64,000 nucleotides of DNA from Mangrovibacterium lignilyticum (GTDB taxonomy: Bacteria; Bacteroidota; Bacteroidia; Bacteroidales; Prolixibacteraceae): contig NZ_WKLH01000005.1 in the NCBI RefSeq assembly GCF_010882175.1, positions 62,001 through 126,000 on the forward strand, written 5' to 3'. This document shows positions 29,301 to 40,696 of this stretch, piece by piece; within the stretch, counting starts at the first letter, position 1, and each line of letters begins with the position of its first letter. The notes below the pieces were generated by a model. The model saw nothing but the letters and a program-made list of their open reading frames with translations. It was not told the DNA's origin and ran no database searches. The position numbers and the translations under genes are program-made.

Positions 29301-29385
29301 TATCGATATATCCGATCCTGAATCAATCGGCGTGGCATATCCAATGACCCGCTCACTGAATGTTGGTTTTGCATTTGGATTTTGA
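26383..29385 (+). CDS. SusC-type TonB-dependent transporter, PUL pair 2 (divergent)
   Basis: 1000 residues. Signal peptide to ~22 (SGWSQ), carboxypeptidase-regulatory-like domain (~27-100), then a plug with ILVLVDGIERDIRYIVPEEV and ALYGYKGINGILSVTTKRG, and a barrel ending in LNVGFAFGF. The segment that in most SusC proteins reads VVVGYGTQKK is replaced here by RDMGFGFDQPLSESTGAISY, so the TonB-contact/plug-entry region is unusual. Otherwise complete. It may transport a different oligosaccharide from pair 1, or the two systems may share a substrate of varied size. Confidence 0.94.
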   Translation: MHIIHKISVLALFMLFCISGWSQNKEIKGTVINHKGEPVSGALVSVVDHPELKAYTDTDGTFQIFTSVENSLKIETVDDGVKTIQLDSSEEAVTVLMDFASQRRDMGFGFDQPLSESTGAISYTSSEDVNKRSSFSTANSLFGNVLGLTALQNSGAVWDAAATMYIRGLQTTSSNSILVLVDGIERDIRYIVPEEVASVSVLRDAAAVALYGYKGINGILSVTTKRGKYKTSEINVSYDHAINWQTRKPKFVDGFTYAKAINEALTNDGQDTRYSQDDLNGFESGDYPYLYPNVDWVDEVFRDHGSSNIYNVNFRGGGEKMRYFTMFNLQGNQGFIRNSEMNEGYSTQEKYSKANIRTNLDIDVTSTTTAEINLMGVLNEFSRPGLSSDSLMGKLYTVPSAAFPIKTSDGIWGGNETWGANMNPVALTQARGYSTGHTRSLYADFKLSQKLDVITEGLSASLRLGYDNIAAYWEGHNRDYAYASDVVTSWENGEPAEISRYSAGADSELGYGDKLDWQDRHMNFIGSVDYETSFEKSKLLTSLIYSYENHVLNNQNNTYYRQNVAAYAHYVYNSKYIADLTLVASGSNKLAPGQKWNYSPTVSAAWVMSKEDFMSSANFIDFLKLRASFGIINSDNIPAEDYWEQSFSDGGGYYLGGNYDWYGGTMEGQLASMNSTNEKAFKYNFGVDASMFKGLNVTVDTYYEKRKDIWVSAGGANSAVLGASSPYANGGIVNSWGLETGLDYNKQIGDLAISLGGKFTLSKNEIEEMLEEPRAYDYLRRTGQSVSQIFGYQALGFFIDEADIANSPAQQFSEVQPGDIKYKDQNGDGIINEYDEIALGYNNVVPEIYYSFNLGLEWKGFGVSALFQGASNYTAILNTQSIYRPLINNTNISEYYYDNRWTQETPFSRFPRLTTESNANNTKTSSVWLADASYLKLRNCEVYYKLPVNFLSKIKMKSGKVYVRGVDLLSFDNIDISDPESIGVAYPMTRSLNVGFAFGF

Positions 29386-29415
29386 TGAATTCTTAAATTT
29401 AACTTCTACAGAATC

Positions 29416-31098
29416 ATGAAAATAAAGAATATAATAATAGGCTCATTTCTTCTTTTAGCGGTTTCCGCTTGTAAGGATGACATGAATTACAATGAATTTG
29501 TTAGCTACAATCAGGAGCAGGTATTTTCGAGCTTTGATCGGACAAGGAACTTTGTAACCAATGTTTACAGTTATTTGGACTACGATTTCGGAAATTTTGG
29601 TGGTGCCATGTTGGCCTCGGCAACTGATGAAGCTGATTATGTGTGGACCTCGTCAAGTATCCACGACTTTTATAATGGAGCGTGGAGTGCCAGTAATCCA
29701 AAATCGGATCTTTGGTCAAGTATGTATGCCGGCATTCGTGCTGCTAACTTTTTCCTGGAAGCATCCCAGGGACAAACATTTGTTGACTTTAAATACAACA
29801 AAGATTACAATGAACAAATGGAGCGCTTTAGCCGCTACCAGGATGAAGTACGCTTTTTAAGAGCTTACTTCTATTTCAACCTGGTTCGTCAATATGGTGA
29901 TGTTCCGTTTACTACCGATGTATTAACTGAAGAAGAAGCGAATACGATCTCAAGAACATCTGCTGACGAAGTGTTTGATTTCATTGTGTCAGAATGTGAT
30001 GATATCGTAAATAGTTTGCCTCCTTCCTATGATGATTTAGCTTATACCGAAACAGGACGTGCTAATCGCGCAGCGGTATTGGCATTGAAAGCCCGCACTT
30101 TGCTGTACCAGGCGAGTCCGTTATTTAATACCGCAAATAGCAGTGAATTGTGGAAAGAAGCAGCTTTGGCAAACAAGGCAGTGCTTGATTCCTGTGCAGA
30201 ATATGGTATTAGCTTAGGTGCGTATACCGATCTATGGGGAACAGAGAACTATTATGCTTCTGAAATGATTTTTGTTCGTCGGGTAGGTGACTTGAACTAT
30301 TTGGAATCGAATAACTTCCCGGTTGGGGTTGAAGGTGGAAATTCAGGAAACTGTCCAACTCAGAACTTGGTAGATGCTTACGAAATGAAAGCAACCGGTT
30401 TGGCATGGAACGAAACCGGCAGCGGTTATGATCCAGCTAATCCGTATGAAGGTCGTGATCCGCGTTTCGAGATGACAATTGCCAGAAACGGCGACTTGGG
30501 ATGGCCCGGATACAACACGAATGAATTGCAAACTTTCGTTGGTGGACTGAATGGTGCACCGCTTTCAGGAGCAACACAAACCGGTTACTATCTGAAAAAA
30601 TACATGGATTCTTCAGTGGATTTACGTCCGAACGTTTCAAACACCAAACGGCACTCATGGATTACCTATCGCTTGGGTGAATTTTACCTGAACTATGCGG
30701 AAGCAGTGTTCAACTACCTGGGGTCTGCCGATGCGACAAGCGCCGACTTCCCGATGTCAGCAACAGAAGCTGTGAATGTCATCCGTCAACGTTCCGGCGT
30801 AGGCATGCCGGCCCTGGCAACAGGATTGAGCAACACGGATTTTGCTGCGAAATACGAAAACGAGCGGATGGTGGAATTGGCCTTTGAAGGACACCGTTTC
30901 TGGGATGTCAGACGATGGAAAGAAGGATCGAAATTTAGCAGCATCACCAGCATGAAAATCGAGAAAACCGGTGATGATTCTTATAGTTACACACGTGTGG
31001 AGATGCCGAGATCATGGAATGATAAAATGTATTTCTTCCCAATCCCGGACAGCGAGATACGTAAAAATCCGAACCTGACTCAAAATACAGGATGGTAA
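29416..31098 (+). CDS. SusD-type surface glycan-binding lipoprotein, PUL pair 2
   Basis: 560 residues, lipobox at Cys19 (LAVSAC). SusD motifs: EVRFLRAYFYFNLVRQYGDVPF (~148-170), TYRLGEFYLNYAEAVFNYLG, ENERMVELAFEGHRFWDVRRW and the terminal LTQNTGW. Pairs with the SusC 30 bases upstream. The next reading frame, the discoidin-type lipoprotein, starts 24 bases after the stop codon. Confidence 0.95.
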   Translation: MKIKNIIIGSFLLLAVSACKDDMNYNEFVSYNQEQVFSSFDRTRNFVTNVYSYLDYDFGNFGGAMLASATDEADYVWTSSSIHDFYNGAWSASNPKSDLWSSMYAGIRAANFFLEASQGQTFVDFKYNKDYNEQMERFSRYQDEVRFLRAYFYFNLVRQYGDVPFTTDVLTEEEANTISRTSADEVFDFIVSECDDIVNSLPPSYDDLAYTETGRANRAAVLALKARTLLYQASPLFNTANSSELWKEAALANKAVLDSCAEYGISLGAYTDLWGTENYYASEMIFVRRVGDLNYLESNNFPVGVEGGNSGNCPTQNLVDAYEMKATGLAWNETGSGYDPANPYEGRDPRFEMTIARNGDLGWPGYNTNELQTFVGGLNGAPLSGATQTGYYLKKYMDSSVDLRPNVSNTKRHSWITYRLGEFYLNYAEAVFNYLGSADATSADFPMSATEAVNVIRQRSGVGMPALATGLSNTDFAAKYENERMVELAFEGHRFWDVRRWKEGSKFSSITSMKIEKTGDDSYSYTRVEMPRSWNDKMYFFPIPDSEIRKNPNLTQNTGW

Positions 31099-31122
31099 TT
31101 GGTAAACTTAAAAATTGAATTT

Positions 31123-31995
31123 ATGAAACGTTTATTGATATATGCAGCCGTGGCAATAGTAACAATTGCCGCTGTAAGTTGCGACGAAAACTTTGAAGTG
31201 ATCGAGGATTCCGGCATGACTGCCGGAACGCCCTCGCCGGTTGAATCAATTACGGCTGATTCGTTACCAGGCCAGATTGTATTGCATTGGGAGGTACCGG
31301 TCGATTCCAATTACTACCTTTTAAAAATCAATTATTACGATTACCTGGCGGAAACGGAAGTTTATAAAGTCGCTTCGGTTTACGAAGACTCGTTGTTGAT
31401 TGATGAAACACGTGCCAAATTCGGTGAGTATGAATTTACTTTCCAGACGTTTAACCGCAATAATGAAGCAAGTGCAGCCACAACAATCAAAGCGAAGTCT
31501 GGTATTGCTCCGGCAACCGAAACCATTACAACGACTAAGATTGCTTTAACGGCCGATCAGCTTAGCACAAACAACCAGGAACCTTCTGAAGGACCGATTG
31601 CCAACTTGCTTGATGGCGATATTTACAGCTTCTTCCATACGCGTTGGAGCTCTCCCCAGATTCCGATGCCTCAGTATATTCAGATTGATTTGAATGAGCC
31701 GATCGATGATTTTCAGTTTTACTTTGTGAACCGCGCCTGGTCACAGGTTGGGGCTGAGATTGTTGAAGTTCAGGTTAGCAATGATGGCGAAACCTGGGAA
31801 ACCGTTCAAACAATTAGTGCCGGATTGCCATCTGCTGGTTACGCTGATTATACATCACAAATTTTCCGCATGGATCACACATTTACGCATTTCCGATACA
31901 ATGTGGTTCAAACCTACGGAAGCAGGAATTATTTCAACATGGCGGAGTTTAGTTTATATGACGTAACAATTGATACATATGATCCGGAATTATAG
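31123..31995 (+). CDS. Surface glycan-binding lipoprotein with discoidin-type domain
   Basis: 290 residues with lipobox at Cys20 (IAAVSC). An N-terminal fibronectin/DUF4998-like region (~30-125; IVLHWEVPVDSNYYLLKINYYD) is followed by an F5/8 type C (discoidin) jelly-roll (~145-285; NLLDGDIYSFFHTRWSS, QYIQIDLNEPIDDFQFYF, HFRYNVVQTYGSRNYFNMAEFSLY). Position as last gene of the operon fits a SusE/SGBP-like accessory protein that captures polysaccharide at the cell surface. ATG 31123 is preferred; a TTG eight codons earlier touches the susD stop. No catalytic motif is seen. Confidence 0.85.
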   Translation: MKRLLIYAAVAIVTIAAVSCDENFEVIEDSGMTAGTPSPVESITADSLPGQIVLHWEVPVDSNYYLLKINYYDYLAETEVYKVASVYEDSLLIDETRAKFGEYEFTFQTFNRNNEASAATTIKAKSGIAPATETITTTKIALTADQLSTNNQEPSEGPIANLLDGDIYSFFHTRWSSPQIPMPQYIQIDLNEPIDDFQFYFVNRAWSQVGAEIVEVQVSNDGETWETVQTISAGLPSAGYADYTSQIFRMDHTFTHFRYNVVQTYGSRNYFNMAEFSLYDVTIDTYDPEL

Positions 31996-32019
31996 GACAA
32001 TTTAGATCGCTTTTAAAAG

Positions 32020-32060
32020 AATGGGAGAAGACCGCATTGGCCATTCTCCCATTTCTTTTT
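32020..32060 (+). terminator. Rho-independent terminator of the GH16-susCD operon
   Basis: AATGGGAGAA (32020-32029) and TTCTCCCATT (32044-32053) form a perfect 10-bp stem, followed by TCTTTTT. This splits the PUL into an import operon and an enzyme operon that begins at 32210. Confidence 0.9.
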
Positions 32061-32209
32061 AAGCCATTTTCTGAAAATATGGTTTGCTTTTGGGGGAAAA
32101 CAACCTTTTACACGTCATTAAGTAAACGGTTTTAATAAACTCAAACTAATCAAATGGCCAGTATAATTGTGGACCCAATGGCTTTGTCTATTCTTATAAA
32201 TAATTAATC

Positions 32210-34090
32210 ATGAAAATGACTAAAAACATTTTGGGCTTGTTCGTCTGTATTTTGGGCTTAATAAGTTGTACCGGAACCAAAGATAAGGACGAGAGTCAAC
32301 TGACAGCGCGTTACGAGCTTGCCAAAGAAGGTGCCTGGTGCTGGTTTGCCGATCCCCGGGCGATTCACTACGAAAACAGGAAAGGAACAATCAACAAAAC
32401 GTACATTGGCTACATCGACACTCATGGAAATATAAAGGCCAGCCAATATGATTTTAAAACAGGGGAAACACAGGAGGTTATGGTCCGGTCCTGGTTTCAG
32501 CCCGATGATCATGACAATCCCACCTTCCTGGTTCTGCCCGATGAACGGGTCATGATTTTGTATTCGCGACACACGGATGAGCCGTGTTTTTATTACCGGG
32601 TTTCGGAAAAGCCCGGAGACATCAAAGATTTGGGGCCGGAGTTCAAAATACCGACGCAACGGAATACAACCTATCCTTCCCCTTTTATTTTGTCGGACGA
32701 TCCCGACCATTTCTATTTGTGCTGGCGGGGAATCAGCTGGCATCCGACGATCGCCAAACTGTCGTTACCTGACGAAGAAGGGAAAGTTGAAATGGTATGG
32801 GGACCCAACCAAATTGTGCAATCGACTGCATCAAGGCCTTACGCCAAATATGCCAGCAATGGCAAGGACAAAATTTACATGGCTTATACAACCGGCCATC
32901 CCGATCCGACCATGCCCAATTATTTATATTTGAATTACATTGATATTCATTCGATGGAGTTGAAAGATGTAACAGGCGAAGTAATCTCGAAGGTCGGAGA
33001 GGAGCTGCATCATGTTGCGGCTACGCAGGAATATAAACAGCATCATGCGAACGCTGTGGTTGATGATACCGGGTTGCGTGACTGGCTGTGGCAGGTGGCT
33101 ATCGATCGCAATGAAAAGCCGGTCATTGCTATGGTGCGCATCAACGAGGATAAGAGCTCGCACGATTACTATTACGCCCGTTGGACCGGTTCCGGGTGGC
33201 AAAAGACCTTTCTGACCAATGCAGGAGGGCATTTCCACCAGTCAGCCGATATCGAGAAATGTTACAGTGCCGGAATGGCTGTCGACGATCAAAATACCAA
33301 CGAAGTTTATTGTTCGGTTCCGGTTTCCGGGAAATATGGCACGGTTTACGAGCTTGTCAAATATACGATGGATGAACAGGGAGAACTTAGTCGCACGGAT
33401 ACGCTGACAAAAGATTCGGAACTGAATAATGTGCGCCCGTATATTGTCCCTAACCGGAAAAAATCGCCGTTAAAGCTGACCTGGATGTATGGCAACTACT
33501 ACGACTGGATTGTAAGCAAAGAACGCCCAATGGGATTCAGTACGGCAATCTACACCGATTATAAGTTGAAACGTGAAGTTGCCGATCTGGACGCGGGATT
33601 AACTCATGAAGAAGCCAACCCGGTAAAGGGAATCAAGAACAGGCGATTTTACCTGCCCGAACCCAATGAGTTTTCCATCTTTTTGGATTTGGAATTGGAT
33701 ACGGTGGCTTCCGGTGGTGTGTTGCTCTCATTGGCTAATCTGACCTATGGTGTCGATGCTGAAACCCTGAAACCATACATTCAGTTGGGTGACCAGACCT
33801 ACAAAAGCAACAATGTGCTTGGCAATTCCGATCGTTGGCAAGAAGAACCGCGTTCGACCAATGGTGCCTGGTATGCTCCCGTGAAATATACTTCGGTGCT
33901 ATTGACGGTTGTATATCACAACGGCGAGTTAACCACTTACGTGAACGGTCTTGTCGACCAGGTGGTGTCTTTGAAGGACTTCAAATCGCCCGAATTTGAA
34001 CTGGGCGCTTTGGCCCGGGAGATGACGCTTTGCAAAATCTACAACCGTCCATTGAATTATACAGAAATCAGCCTGTTGGCCGGAGAGTAA
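32210..34090 (+). CDS. BNR-type beta-propeller lipoprotein with LamG-like C-terminal domain
   Basis: 626 residues, lipobox at Cys20 (LGLISC). Residues ~35-440 form a BNR_4-like seven-bladed propeller opening with AWCWFADPRAIHYENRKG; His/Arg-rich stretches (RSWFQPDDHDNPTF, ILYSRHTDEPCFYY, YKQHHANAVVDD) resemble active-site loops of propeller lyases and of rhamnosyl-glucuronate enzymes (PL24/25/27/42, GH145). Residues ~450-625 look like a concanavalin/LamG domain (EFSIFLDLELDTVASGGVLLSL, YHNGELTTYVNGLVDQVV). Inference: it acts on or binds a glucuronic-acid-containing side chain; the GH88 gene 42 bases downstream would take the unsaturated product. First gene of the second PUL operon. Exact family is uncertain. 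Confidence 0.75.
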   Translation: MKMTKNILGLFVCILGLISCTGTKDKDESQLTARYELAKEGAWCWFADPRAIHYENRKGTINKTYIGYIDTHGNIKASQYDFKTGETQEVMVRSWFQPDDHDNPTFLVLPDERVMILYSRHTDEPCFYYRVSEKPGDIKDLGPEFKIPTQRNTTYPSPFILSDDPDHFYLCWRGISWHPTIAKLSLPDEEGKVEMVWGPNQIVQSTASRPYAKYASNGKDKIYMAYTTGHPDPTMPNYLYLNYIDIHSMELKDVTGEVISKVGEELHHVAATQEYKQHHANAVVDDTGLRDWLWQVAIDRNEKPVIAMVRINEDKSSHDYYYARWTGSGWQKTFLTNAGGHFHQSADIEKCYSAGMAVDDQNTNEVYCSVPVSGKYGTVYELVKYTMDEQGELSRTDTLTKDSELNNVRPYIVPNRKKSPLKLTWMYGNYYDWIVSKERPMGFSTAIYTDYKLKREVADLDAGLTHEEANPVKGIKNRRFYLPEPNEFSIFLDLELDTVASGGVLLSLANLTYGVDAETLKPYIQLGDQTYKSNNVLGNSDRWQEEPRSTNGAWYAPVKYTSVLLTVVYHNGELTTYVNGLVDQVVSLKDFKSPEFELGALAREMTLCKIYNRPLNYTEISLLAGE

Positions 34091-34132
34091 GGTCAATATT
34101 AAACGAACAGATAGTACAACTAAAATTAAATC

Positions 34133-35344
34133 ATGCATAAACAAATTATCCCCTTTTTGTTGGTGCTAGCCATCGTTTTTGGCTGCACAGCACCTGAGAA
34201 AAAAGAAAAGCCCCTTGGGCAGGTTATCAACGAGTCGCTCGATTTTGCGACCCAACAAAGCTTGTTGATGGCTGCGTCTTTGAAAGATCAACCCGACAGG
34301 CTTCCCCAAACAATTGATAAAGAAGGTAAGCTGGTTACCTGTGGTTCCTCCTGGTGGGTGAGTGGTTTCTTTCCCGGCGTACTTTGGTATCTGTATGAAA
34401 ATACGCCAACCGATTCCCTGAAAGATTGGGCGATCAATTACACCTTGCGCGTGGAAGATCAGCAATACACCACCGATAACCACGATGTTGGTTTCATGAT
34501 CTTTTGCAGCTTTGGAAATGCCTATCGGTTAACCGGTGATTCTGCCTATAAAGAAGTCATTCATACCGCTTCCAACTCGTTGATCACCCGCTTCAACCCA
34601 ACGATTGGTTGCATTCGTTCATGGGATTATGCCTCATGGAGTGCACAGTGGCAATACCCGGTGATCATCGACAACATGATGAACCTGGAAATGCTTGAAT
34701 GGTCATCCAAAGCCTTCGATGATACGGTGTACAGCCATATTGCCGAAAGTCATGCCAACACAACGATGAAGAATCATTTCCGTGACGATTTCAGCAGCTA
34801 TCATGTCATTTCGTATGATACGATAACCGGTCAGGTAGAGAAGAAAAATACCGCTCAGGGGTATTCCGACGATTCAGCCTGGGCGCGTGGTCAGGGCTGG
34901 GCCTTGTATGGTTACACCATGATGTACCGCGCAACCGGTAACAAAGCTTACCTGGAACAAGCCGAAGGTATCGCCGGTTTCATCATCAATCATCCCAACC
35001 TGCCGGAAGACAAAATTCCATACTGGGACTTCGACGCACCGAATATTCCAAATGCCAAGCGTGACGCATCAGCGGGGGCATTGATTTGCTCGGCACTGAT
35101 TGAGTTGAGCGGTTATGTGCCTGCGGAGAAATCGAAGGAATACTTAGCCGTTGCCGAAACGCAATTGCGTAGTTTGAGTTCGCCGGCTTATCGGGCGGGC
35201 TTGGGTGAGAACGGCAACTTCATTCTCAAGCACAGTGTGGGCCACATGCCAAACGGTACGGAGGTTGATGTACCGCTAAGCTATGCCGACTATTACTATG
35301 TGGAAGCGCTGACGCGCATGAAAAAATTGCTGGAAACAGAATAA
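34133..35344 (+). CDS. GH88 unsaturated glucuronyl hydrolase
   Basis: 403 residues, lipobox at Cys18 (IVFGC). The alpha/alpha-barrel GH88 motifs are WWVSGFFPGVLWYLYE (~74-89), NHDVGFM (Asp118), VIIDNMMNLE (Asp180), YSDDSAWARGQGWALYGYTM (~244-263) and SVGHMPNGTEVDVPLSYADYYYVEAL. Asp118 and Asp180 match the spacing of the two catalytic aspartates of Bacillus UGL (88 and 149, from memory). The enzyme removes 4,5-unsaturated uronic acid from oligosaccharides made by a lyase, so its presence implies a lyase in the pathway; the two BNR propeller genes are the only candidates in this locus. GH105 is less likely. Confidence 0.92.
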   Translation: MHKQIIPFLLVLAIVFGCTAPEKKEKPLGQVINESLDFATQQSLLMAASLKDQPDRLPQTIDKEGKLVTCGSSWWVSGFFPGVLWYLYENTPTDSLKDWAINYTLRVEDQQYTTDNHDVGFMIFCSFGNAYRLTGDSAYKEVIHTASNSLITRFNPTIGCIRSWDYASWSAQWQYPVIIDNMMNLEMLEWSSKAFDDTVYSHIAESHANTTMKNHFRDDFSSYHVISYDTITGQVEKKNTAQGYSDDSAWARGQGWALYGYTMMYRATGNKAYLEQAEGIAGFIINHPNLPEDKIPYWDFDAPNIPNAKRDASAGALICSALIELSGYVPAEKSKEYLAVAETQLRSLSSPAYRAGLGENGNFILKHSVGHMPNGTEVDVPLSYADYYYVEALTRMKKLLETE

Positions 35345-35378
35345 AACAATTAGTGAACAACAAATTAACAGGATTTAG

Positions 35379-38501
<3,123 letters not shown>

Positions 38502-38569
38502 TTGATATTTTCGAAACCGGTAATATTCTTACAGTCTATTACCGGTTTCTTGTTTTAAAAATAGGCGCA

Positions 38570-39898
38570 ATGAAATTTAAGCTAAGTCTTGTTATCGTAT
38601 TGGCGATGCTGATGTTCACATCCTGCCATCGCACAGCAAAAGAAAACGTAGTATTCAACCCCAGGCTGGTCACCATTGGTGAAGGCTGGGCTGAAAACAG
38701 TGTTAATGCAACGATCTTTCGCAAAAACTCCGTTGTCTCTTCGGCCAATTACCAATTTGTGGCTTATTACGACAGTACGGCACATGTTGTGTTGGCCCGT
38801 CGCAAACACGGATCCGAAAAATGGGAGATCTCCCAAACACCATACACCGGGAATATTCGCGATGCCCACAATGTCATTAGTTTGATGGTTGATGGCAACG
38901 GATACCTGCATTTAAGCTGGGACCACCATAACAATCCCTTACACTATTGCCGGAGCCTGGAGCCCGAAGGCCTGGAGCTGGGCGAGATGATGCCAATGAC
39001 CGGTGAAAATGAAACGGTTGTTTCTTACCCCGAGTTTTATGCCATGGCCGATGGCGGCTTGTTATTTGCTTACCGCGATGGTGGTTCAGGCAATGGCAAC
39101 CTGGTGCTGAATCGTTACGACTTAGGTACACAAAGCTGGTCGCGTTTGCAAACCAGTTTAATCGATGGTGAAGGACAACGCAATGCGTATTGGCAGTTGT
39201 TTGTTGACCGGGCAGGAACGATTCACGTGTCGTGGGTTTGGCGCGAAACACCTGATGTCAGGTCGAATCACGATATGTCTTACGCGTGTTCGAAAGACGG
39301 CGGTAAAAGCTGGGAAAAATCAACCGGCGAAAAGTACCTGATTCCAATTACCGAATCGACAGCCGAAGTTGTTCAGGCGATTCCGCAGGGGAGCAACCTG
39401 ATTAACCAAACGTCGATGACAACCGATCAGGAAGGCAACCCCTTCATTGCGACTTATTTTAAGGGAAAAGGCGATCAATGCACCCAGTTTCAGATTATTT
39501 ACCGGCGGGACGGGCAATGGCAAACATCGGCAGCAACCAGCCGCACACTCGACTTTGACCTGGGTGGAGTTGGTTCCCGCAGTATCCCAATCAGCCGTCC
39601 GCAGCTGATGATACTGAAAGTGGGAGAAGAACAGCAACTGGTGTTGATTTACCGCGATGAAGAAGAAGACAACAACATTGTGTTGGCAACCTCTGCCTTA
39701 GCCGACGAGTTGAAATGGACCTCACAAATTGTTAGTCCTTACCCGGTCGATCGCTGGGAACCTTCTTACGACTCGGAGTTATTGAAAAGTCAGAATAAGT
39801 TGAATTTATACTTTCAAAAAGTAGCTCAGGGGCAAGCCGAAACAACTGTCGCTATGCCGCCGCAACCCGTTGGCGTGCTCGAGCTGGAAATGAACTAG
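38570..39898 (+). CDS. BNR_4 beta-propeller lipoprotein, probable uronate polysaccharide lyase
   Basis: 442 residues, lipobox at Cys19 (LMFTSC). Core motif NIRDAHNVISLMVDGNGYLH followed by LSWDHHNNPLHYCRS is the hallmark of BNR_4 proteins that include ulvan lyases PL24/PL25. His100 and His120 are 20 residues apart, as are the paired histidines recalled for the PL25 enzyme (123 and 143); LLFAYRDGGSGNGN (Tyr168/Arg169) may complete the site. ATG 38570 is chosen because it starts a proper lipoprotein signal; a longer frame from 38396 would overlap the GH2 gene. It would produce the unsaturated ends that the GH88 enzyme removes. Last gene of the PUL. Confidence 0.78.
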   Translation: MKFKLSLVIVLAMLMFTSCHRTAKENVVFNPRLVTIGEGWAENSVNATIFRKNSVVSSANYQFVAYYDSTAHVVLARRKHGSEKWEISQTPYTGNIRDAHNVISLMVDGNGYLHLSWDHHNNPLHYCRSLEPEGLELGEMMPMTGENETVVSYPEFYAMADGGLLFAYRDGGSGNGNLVLNRYDLGTQSWSRLQTSLIDGEGQRNAYWQLFVDRAGTIHVSWVWRETPDVRSNHDMSYACSKDGGKSWEKSTGEKYLIPITESTAEVVQAIPQGSNLINQTSMTTDQEGNPFIATYFKGKGDQCTQFQIIYRRDGQWQTSAATSRTLDFDLGGVGSRSIPISRPQLMILKVGEEQQLVLIYRDEEEDNNIVLATSALADELKWTSQIVSPYPVDRWEPSYDSELLKSQNKLNLYFQKVAQGQAETTVAMPPQPVGVLELEMN

Positions 39899-39966
39899 TT
39901 TCTTTTCTGAAAATAGAGGTTGGTTAGCACATGCAGTTCGTGATTCCCAACCTTTGACCCCTAAAT

Positions 39967-40011
39967 CCCCTAAAGGGGACTAAAGCCTCCCGGCAGCTGC
40001 CGGAGAGGCTT
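39967..40011. repeat. Palindromic repeat / terminator-like structure after the PUL
   Basis: CCCCTAAAGGGG (39967-39978) is followed by a large hairpin: AAGCCTC (39983-39989), the 14-base palindrome CCGGCAGCTGCCGG (39990-40003), a bulged A and GAGGCTT (40005-40011). Flanking ACCCC and GGGGT can close an outer stem. This kind of CCCCTAAA-containing repeat is common between Bacteroidota genes; here it also separates the PUL from the convergent gene. Confidence 0.7.
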
Positions 40012-40088
40012 GGTGGGGTAAATCGATTTTGACCAACATCCGGTTTTACTTTTCTGTAAAACTCATTGCACTTTCCGATCAGCTTTTT

Positions 40089-40571
40089 TTAGTCGTCAAA
40101 ATTGAAATCATCCGGGTTAAACGGGATGTCATCATCCGGGTCAAAATCAAAAGGTCCTACACCGGGAGGATTAAACAGTCCCCACCGGTCGATCACATAA
40201 TTTTGCTTGTCGAACGAGTTCACCCAATCAATAAAAAGAAGGCGGTATTCTTCAACCAAATCGCGAACGATCTTGTAATACTCCACTTCTTCAAAGCCAA
40301 ACATCTCCAGTGCGTGATATTGAATAATAAGGTTGTGCGCGGCTTTGCGGATAATCGTTGCCGCCTCCATTTTAATATCATACAATTCTCCGGCTTCGGC
40401 TCCTGCAACCTTCACCATCAACAGGAGCGCGTCGTTCAGAATTTCCTTTTTGACGGTCTGCAGTTCTTTATTGTCCTCCGGAATCAGATCTACGATCTTG
40501 GAAACCAACTCATAAATCTCTTCAGCTTTCTTGAAAATCGGTAAGTTTTCTGTCTGTTTATCTCTCGGCAT
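40089..40571 (-). CDS. Hypothetical helical protein with acidic tail
   Basis: 160 residues from the ATG at 40571, which has AGGA five bases before it; an ATG at 40583 and a longer frame to 40604 are alternatives. About residues 5-125 are predicted as long amphipathic helices (FKKAEEIYELVSKIVDLIPE, AATIIRKAAHNLIIQYHALE, EEYRLLFIDWVNSF), in the style of four-helix-bundle proteins of the S23/Avd type. The last ~30 residues are a Pro/Asp/Phe-rich acidic tail (FDFDPDDDIPFNPDDFNFDD). Function unknown; no signal peptide, so cytoplasmic. It is divergent from the next gene with a ~125-bp shared promoter region. Confidence 0.75.
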   Translation of the reverse strand: MPRDKQTENLPIFKKAEEIYELVSKIVDLIPEDNKELQTVKKEILNDALLLMVKVAGAEAGELYDIKMEAATIIRKAAHNLIIQYHALEMFGFEEVEYYKIVRDLVEEYRLLFIDWVNSFDKQNYVIDRWGLFNPPGVGPFDFDPDDDIPFNPDDFNFDD

Positions 40572-40696
40572 TGTTGTCCTCATTTGCTTTTCTAAATAGT
40601 ACAACGTTAAAACATGGTTTTCATTTTGTCTTCCGGGATTAAAATTGAACCGCTAAAAGTCAATTTTAAATAATTTCGTGCCAAAGATCGATCGCA

